Source of the DNA: Candidatus Fermentibacterota bacterium
GTDB lineage: Bacteria; JAFGKV01
NCBI GenBank assembly: GCA_016928395.1
Contig: JAFGKV010000170.1
Span: 1-10,636 of the forward strand
Length of the DNA stretch: 10,636 bases
Reading direction: 5' to 3'
This document shows positions 7,164 through 10,636 of the stretch, piece after piece. Made by a program: the position numbers and the translations under genes. Positions within the stretch are counted from its first letter, which is position 1. Each line of letters starts with the position of its first letter. The notes under the pieces are model-generated. The model worked only from the letters and a program-made list of their open reading frames with translations. It was not told the DNA's origin and did not search any database.

Positions 7164-7793
7164 ATGAAGACGAGCACGGGACTCGCGCTGGTCATTGCGG
7201 CTCTTGCCGCGCATGTCGGGAGTGGCGCCGCTGATATGGCCACCATGTTTCCGACGGAGTCGGTGATTATCTCAGGTCTTACAGATGACGGACAGATGGA
7301 TGCCCGGCTCCTTTTCCGCTTCGATTGGACTCAGGTTCCGGTTGGCGTCGCGATCACGCAGGCCTACCTCTATCTGGATGGGATTACGTACGTTCCTGAG
7401 GAGGGATCGGTGTGCGCGTATGTGGCGCCCGTGATGGCTCAATGGAATGCGGATGCGACATGGGATGGTCCGCAGCCAGGCAGTGAATGGACGTCTCCGG
7501 GAGGGGATTGCTCATATCCACTCGGAGACTACGACTGCTTGACGCCGGAGATTGATCGGGCTCTCCGGTTGAACATGACGAACGTCGTCATGGCCCAGCT
7601 TGCAGGTGCGGAGAAACAGAACGGATTCATCTTGTTCTTGATCGAGCCCGATGTCACCGCGCAGGACGCAGACGTGTCCACTGAGGTCATGCGCCAGGTG
7701 AAACCGCGCTTGGAGCTTCAGTATCACGATCAGTCACCCTCCGACGGGGTAGGAAGGCCGGCGGAGAGCGAGACGCAGCGAGAGATGAGATAG
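7164..7793 (+). CDS. Secreted DNRLRE-domain-like protein
   Basis: 209 aa. The start at 7164 is preceded by AAAGGGG (7151-7157) at a spacing of six and gives a clean signal peptide (MKTSTGLALVIAALAAHVGSGAA, cleavage about residue 23). The in-frame ATG at 7092 overlaps the peptidase stop and would add a charged 24-residue leader, so I rejected it. The body follows the DNRLRE pattern: ARLLFRFDWTQVP, then ITQAYLYLDGI, then MAQWNADATWDGP and SEWTSPGGDC, ending KPRLELQY (about 180-187). DNRLRE modules are jelly-roll-like and are often found in secreted or wall-associated proteins with carbohydrate-related functions; the ligand here is unknown. Usually the module is part of a longer protein, whereas here it stands almost alone with a short charged tail (SPSDGVGRPAESETQREMR) and no FlgD-like domain. 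Four cysteines (84, 116, 125 and none elsewhere obvious beyond those) could pair in part. Confidence 0.72.
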   Translation: MKTSTGLALVIAALAAHVGSGAADMATMFPTESVIISGLTDDGQMDARLLFRFDWTQVPVGVAITQAYLYLDGITYVPEEGSVCAYVAPVMAQWNADATWDGPQPGSEWTSPGGDCSYPLGDYDCLTPEIDRALRLNMTNVVMAQLAGAEKQNGFILFLIEPDVTAQDADVSTEVMRQVKPRLELQYHDQSPSDGVGRPAESETQREMR

Positions 7794-7916
7794 GCGCAGG
7801 AGCGGATTGCAGGAGCAGCCCCGGCTGCCCAATCGGGGCAGGCGCTCAAGCTCTGGCCTCCGGGAGTGACGGGTATGGTGCCCCGCGCGCGGCGCGTGGC
7901 GTAGGTGGAGGTCTGG
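7794..7916 (+). other. Intergenic gap with competing hairpins
   Basis: This 123-bp gap separates the DNRLRE gene from the 13-repeat gene and is the longest in the cluster. GCAGCC (7815-7820) can pair with GGCTGC (7823-7828), but with only two bases between, so in practice the hairpin would open at its tip. CTGCCC (7825-7830) can pair with GGGCAG (7836-7841) across a five-base loop. The two stems share 7825-7828 and exclude each other. A perfect palindrome CCGCGCGCGG lies at 7883-7892. No T-tract follows, so this is not a standard intrinsic terminator, and I see no convincing -35/-10 pair. Confidence 0.4.
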
Positions 7917-10118
7917 ATGCGTTGCCTTATGAGCGTGGCGAGTCTTCTTGTCGTCTGGTCGACTGCTGGACACGCACGGGCCGAGAGTGACTGGATGATC
8001 CAGTATGTTGACTCACCCCGCTGGTTCGCCGATTTGACCTCGCGCAGCCTGGCAGTTGCGTCGGACGGGTGTGCGCGGATCGCGTATGGGGGTGATCATC
8101 TGTACTATGCGTGGGAAGACGAGGAGGGCTGGCACTACGAGACCGCGGATCCTTCGCCGGCAGTGGGACGGTACGCGGCGGTGGCGCTGGATGGAGAGGA
8201 CAGGCCGCACATCGCGTACCATGACGAGCTTCGTGGGGCGCTGAAGCATGCGTGGTACGACGGGGTTTGGCATGTCGAGACCGTGGACGATGAGGGAAGA
8301 GCGGGGTGGTGGTGCTGCATCGCGTTGGACGGTGCGGGCTCGCCTCATATCAGCTATCAGGCGGACTACACGCTGCGGTATGCCAGGCTGGAGGGGTCGG
8401 GCTGGGTGATCGAGACGGTGGCGGATTCGGGATCGGTGGGATCGTACACGGGGATTGCGGTGGACGCGTCGGGATATCCTCACATCAGCCACTACGGGAA
8501 CGGCAGTCTGCACTACGTATGGCGAGACGGATCGGGATGGCATGCGGAGGTGGTGGAGAGCGGGGGGTGGGTAGGGTTGTACACGTCGCTGGCCTTGGAC
8601 TCCTCGGGCCGGCCGCACATCAGCTACGGAGGAGGGGAGAGCTGGGATCTGAAGTATGCGTGGCGAGGGAGCGACGGGTGGCACATCGAGGTGGTGGACG
8701 AGGAGGGAGGACGGGGTTGCTCGCTGGTGGTGGACGGGGAAGACAATCCTCGGGTCGGCTACGTCTGGGGGAACCGTGCACGCTACGCGTGGAAGAGCGC
8801 AGGCGGGTGGGTTTCTGAGATCGTGAATTGGATGAGCCCGGATTGGATGACGGCCTCGTTGGCCCTCGGCGCGGGAGAGCGGCCGCATCTCATCTACAGC
8901 CATCGTCTCTACAGCAGCGGTACGTACTTCAGCTCCATAGAGCGGGCGCGGTTGGGGTCAAGCGGCTGGGAGATAGACGCCGTGGACGTGCGGAGGAGGG
9001 TAGGGGTTTCCGCTGCCATTGCGCTCGATGACGGGGGAAGCCCGCGAATTGCCTATGGTTCCAGCGACTCGCTACGCTACGCGCGGTATGAGGAAGAAGG
9101 CTGGCACACCTGCAGCGTAGCCTACGGGTCCTCGGCGTACGGCGATGTGAGACTCAAGATCTCCTTGGCTCTGGATGAGGCGGGCTTGCCTCATATCACC
9201 CACTGGGGAGATGACCGGCTACGGTACGTGTGGAAGAATGCCGCGGGCTGGCAGGAGGAGGCCGTGGGAGACCCCGGCCGGGGATGGTACACATCGTTGA
9301 AGTTGGATGGGCAGGGTGAGCCGTGTGTGAGCTTCTACGACTACTCGAAACAGGATCTGCAGTATGCCAGGCGGGAGGGAGGAACCTGGATCATCCAGAC
9401 GGTGGACAGCCTGGGGTATGTGGGCGGGTACACGTCGCTGGAGCTGGATGAGGGAGAGCGGCCTCATATCGCGTACTACGACTACACGAACGAGCGCTTG
9501 AAGTATGCGTGGGGCAGCGGAGGGGAGTGGCGGATCGAGGTGGTGGACGATGAGGGAGACGTGGGGAGCCACTGCGCGCTGGCGTTGAACGGCAGGGGCG
9601 AGGCGTGCATCAGCTACTATGACCGGGCGCGGGGTGATCTGAAGTATGCGTGGCGCAGCGGTGGGGGGTGGCGCGTGGCGCGGGTGGACACGCTGGGAGA
9701 TGTGGGGATGCACAGTTCGGTGGCGGTGGATGGGGACTGCGGCGTGCACATCGCGTATCACGATGCCTCGTGTCTGGATCTGAAGTATGCGTATCTGGAG
9801 GGAGGGGTCGGGGTGGAGGAAGGTGTGCAGTCGGTGGAGGTGCTCCGCATCGACCTTGTGGGACGGATGCCGGCGGTGGGGGAGGCGCGGATGGTGGTGA
9901 GGGCGCCCCGGGAGGACGCGGTGACGGTGGCGGCGTACGATCTCGTGGGGAGACGGGTGCGCGGTGTGGCGGAGGGTCGTGTGGGTGGGTCGGGCCTGCA
10001 TCCCCTGAAGTGGGATTGCCGAGACGATGGCGGCGCTCGCGTTGCCGGCGGCGTCTACGTGTGCACGGCACGGGCGGGGAGCGCCTCCTCGTCGGTGCGC
10101 CTTGTCGTGATGCGTTAG
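7917..10118 (+). CDS. Secreted 13-repeat propeller-like protein with FlgD-like C-terminal domain
   Basis: 733 aa from the ATG at 7917, with GGAGGT (7907-7912) just upstream; GTG at 7905 and ATG at 7929 are alternative starts. The signal peptide is about residues 1-22 (SVASLLVVWSTAGHARA). Residues about 43-635 are 13 tandem repeats of 44-53 residues with the pattern [ST]-[LI]-A-[LV]-D-x-x-G-x-P-H-I-[SA]-Y, then L-[KR]-Y-A-W, then G-W-x-[IV]-E-x-V-D. Two beta hairpins per unit fits one propeller blade. Thirteen units are too many for one ordinary propeller and suggest two (for example six plus seven), or an open solenoid. Repeat 7 has an insertion (YSSGTYFSSIERARL), a possible junction. Residues about 640-733 are a FlgD-like Ig module (TVAAYDLVGRRV, HPLKWDCRDDGGARVAGGVYV). 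The repeats recall BNR/sialidase-like propellers but lack the Asp-box S-x-D-x-G-x-T-W, so no enzyme activity is claimed. Probably a binding or adhesive surface protein. Strongly G-rich coding strand. Confidence 0.86.
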   Translation: MRCLMSVASLLVVWSTAGHARAESDWMIQYVDSPRWFADLTSRSLAVASDGCARIAYGGDHLYYAWEDEEGWHYETADPSPAVGRYAAVALDGEDRPHIAYHDELRGALKHAWYDGVWHVETVDDEGRAGWWCCIALDGAGSPHISYQADYTLRYARLEGSGWVIETVADSGSVGSYTGIAVDASGYPHISHYGNGSLHYVWRDGSGWHAEVVESGGWVGLYTSLALDSSGRPHISYGGGESWDLKYAWRGSDGWHIEVVDEEGGRGCSLVVDGEDNPRVGYVWGNRARYAWKSAGGWVSEIVNWMSPDWMTASLALGAGERPHLIYSHRLYSSGTYFSSIERARLGSSGWEIDAVDVRRRVGVSAAIALDDGGSPRIAYGSSDSLRYARYEEEGWHTCSVAYGSSAYGDVRLKISLALDEAGLPHITHWGDDRLRYVWKNAAGWQEEAVGDPGRGWYTSLKLDGQGEPCVSFYDYSKQDLQYARREGGTWIIQTVDSLGYVGGYTSLELDEGERPHIAYYDYTNERLKYAWGSGGEWRIEVVDDEGDVGSHCALALNGRGEACISYYDRARGDLKYAWRSGGGWRVARVDTLGDVGMHSSVAVDGDCGVHIAYHDASCLDLKYAYLEGGVGVEEGVQSVEVLRIDLVGRMPAVGEARMVVRAPREDAVTVAAYDLVGRRVRGVAEGRVGGSGLHPLKWDCRDDGGARVAGGVYVCTARAGSASSSVRLVVMR

Positions 10119-10141
10119 CCCGAGGCGAGTAAAAAGTTCCC

Positions 10142-10213
10142 GGCGGTCGCCCCTACGGGGATGGGTTGACATCGGTTTCCGTGGGGGGAGGGACCTGTGC
10201 CCTCCCGTTGTTC
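10142..10213. repeat. Hairpin-forming intergenic element, copy 1
   Basis: About 72 bp, repeated at 10225-10295 in the same orientation with a one-base length difference in a G-run and a few substitutions. Internal pairing: CCCC (10150-10153) with GGGG (10157-10160), and GGGAGGG (10186-10192) with CCCTCCC (10200-10206) across a seven-base loop. It contains TTGACA at 10166-10171 but no matching -10 box, so it is not called a promoter. Confidence 0.85.
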
Positions 10214-10224
10214 GGGCGACCAGG

Positions 10225-10295
10225 GGCGGTCGCCCCTACGGGGATGGGTTGACATCGGTTTCCGTAGGGGAGGGACTTGTGCCCTCCCGTCGTTC
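10225..10295. repeat. Hairpin-forming intergenic element, copy 2
   Basis: Second tandem copy, with GGGAGGG (10268-10274) and CCCTCCC (10282-10288) again able to pair. The C/T difference in the loop (GACCTG versus GACTTG) leaves the stem intact. At the junction between copies, GGGCGACC (10214-10221) pairs perfectly with GGTCGCCC (10228-10235) across six bases. Similar 'GGTCGCCCCTACGGG' intergenic repeats occur, from memory, in genomes of several phyla. Confidence 0.85.
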
Positions 10296-10342
10296 CATGA
10301 GCACGCGGCATTCCCGCCCGCGACCTGCGATGATGAACCGTG

Positions 10343-10386
10343 GGGATATCTGGGATGCTACGATATCCCAGCGCTGGAATATTCCA
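10343..10386. repeat. Two adjacent palindromes
   Basis: GGGATATC (10343-10350) and GATATCCC (10362-10369) form an eight-base inverted repeat with an 11-base loop. Six bases later TGGAATATTCCA (10375-10386) is a perfect 12-bp palindrome. They could be a dispersed palindromic element or protein-binding sites; neither has a T-tract. Confidence 0.6.
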
Positions 10387-10463
10387 CCAGTAGAAAATAC
10401 GGATGGATGGAATGATGGATGGCTTCGCGATTCTCGAAGTGAAGAGACGCGGGGCAGTATCCG

Positions 10464-10624
10464 GAATCCAGTATCCAGAATCCAGGAGTCAGAATCCAGT
10501 AGATAGTCGGGCTCAGGGTGCAAACCGTCACCCATCTCCTCACTCCTCACTCCTCACTCCTATCTCCTCACTCCTATCTCCTCACTCGACAGAGCCCTTT
10601 GAGCCTTTGTGGTGAAATGCCTTC
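10464..10624. repeat. Right copy of long flanking direct repeat
   Basis: Direct counterpart of 1-140, offset 10463 bp up to the second heptamer array. It has the same GAATCCA-type array (10464-10505), the same 27-bp core (10506-10532), an expanded array (10533-10588) and the same tail ending AAATGCCTTC (10615-10624). The final 12 bases of the window diverge from the left copy. Confidence 0.93.
10533..10588. repeat. TCACTCC/TATCTCC heptanucleotide array, eight units
   Basis: Eight in-register units: CATCTCC, TCACTCC three times, TATCTCC, TCACTCC, TATCTCC, TCACTCG. Compared with the left array this is one extra TCACTCC and one extra TATCTCC-TCACTCC pair. First and last units are the same in both copies, so the change is internal, as expected for slippage or unequal exchange. 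Confidence 0.88.
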
Positions 10625-10636
10625 CTCTGTGCCCTA

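Larger units (their letters stand above)
10119..10463. other. Intergenic region of repeats and palindromes
   Basis: No gene is supported in this stretch; short ORFs here cross repeated DNA. It holds the tandem element at 10142-10295, the palindromes at 10343-10386 and a GGATGGATGG/GATGGATGG run at 10401-10422. Immediately after the gene stop there is AGTAAAAAGTTCCC with no clear stem-loop plus T-tract, so transcription end of the cluster is not defined unless the GC hairpins of the tandem element act as one. Confidence 0.7.

Noticed and set aside
7917-10118. Sialidase function for the 13-repeat protein
   Set aside because: The repeats lack the Asp-box and no catalytic Arg triad or Tyr/Glu arrangement can be placed.
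10166-10171. TTGACA as a -35 promoter element
   Set aside because: No reasonable -10 box at 16-18 bp, and the hexamer is part of a duplicated repeat with no gene downstream.
8013-10172. Long minus-strand frames opposite the 13-repeat gene
   Set aside because: They show a periodic His/Pro/Arg pattern that mirrors the sense-strand repeats, so they are reflections of those repeats and not independent proteins.
1-10624. Composite transposon bounded by the long repeats
   Set aside because: The repeats are direct, encode no transposase and have no terminal inverted repeats or visible target-site duplication; a recombination-flanked block is the safer reading.

Overview
The window carries a one-strand (+) run of genes for exported proteins, set between two near-identical non-coding direct repeats. 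The DNA is GC-rich. The proteins have signal peptides, beta-propeller or beta-helix bodies, and in three cases a C-terminal FlgD-like Ig module used as a tail. That style is typical of uncultured FCB-group and neighbouring phyla (Eisenbacteria, Krumholzibacteria, Latescibacteria, Zixibacteria and similar). The assignment is inference from style only; there is no rRNA or housekeeping gene to anchor it.

Layout. 1-140: left copy of a long repeat made of two heptanucleotide arrays around a unique 27-bp core. 141-305: intergenic, with a dispersed-repeat-like segment at 173-191. 306-578: small ORF with a signal peptide and an unconvincing second half, possibly a gene remnant; its stop overlaps the next start. 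578-2203: seven-bladed FG-GAP (integrin-alpha-like) propeller with FlgD-like tail. 2215-3318: SBBP/NHL-like propeller without a tail. 3409-7095: large gingipain-type (C25) cysteine peptidase fused to a cysteine-rich parallel beta-helix and a FlgD-like tail. 7164-7793: DNRLRE-type secreted protein without a tail. 7917-10118: protein with 13 tandem propeller-like repeats and a FlgD-like tail. 10119-10463: intergenic, with an imperfect tandem duplication of a hairpin-forming element and two further palindromes. 10464-10624: right copy of the long repeat.

The five main genes are closely spaced (gaps of 11, 90, 68 and 123 bp between chosen starts and stops), all have a plausible signal peptide and most have a good Shine-Dalgarno. 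They are probably co-transcribed, or at least co-inherited as a surface or secreted protein locus. Tailed and untailed proteins alternate. The C25 peptidase has an intact His/Cys pair and could act on its neighbours or on environmental protein, but its carboxy-terminal tail marks it as exported cargo. No secretion machinery, transposase, CRISPR, tRNA or rRNA is visible. The most unusual features are the direct repeats flanking the whole cluster with different heptamer copy numbers, the peptidase/beta-helix architecture, the 13-repeat protein, and the strong G-over-C strand bias of two of the genes compared with the peptidase gene between them.
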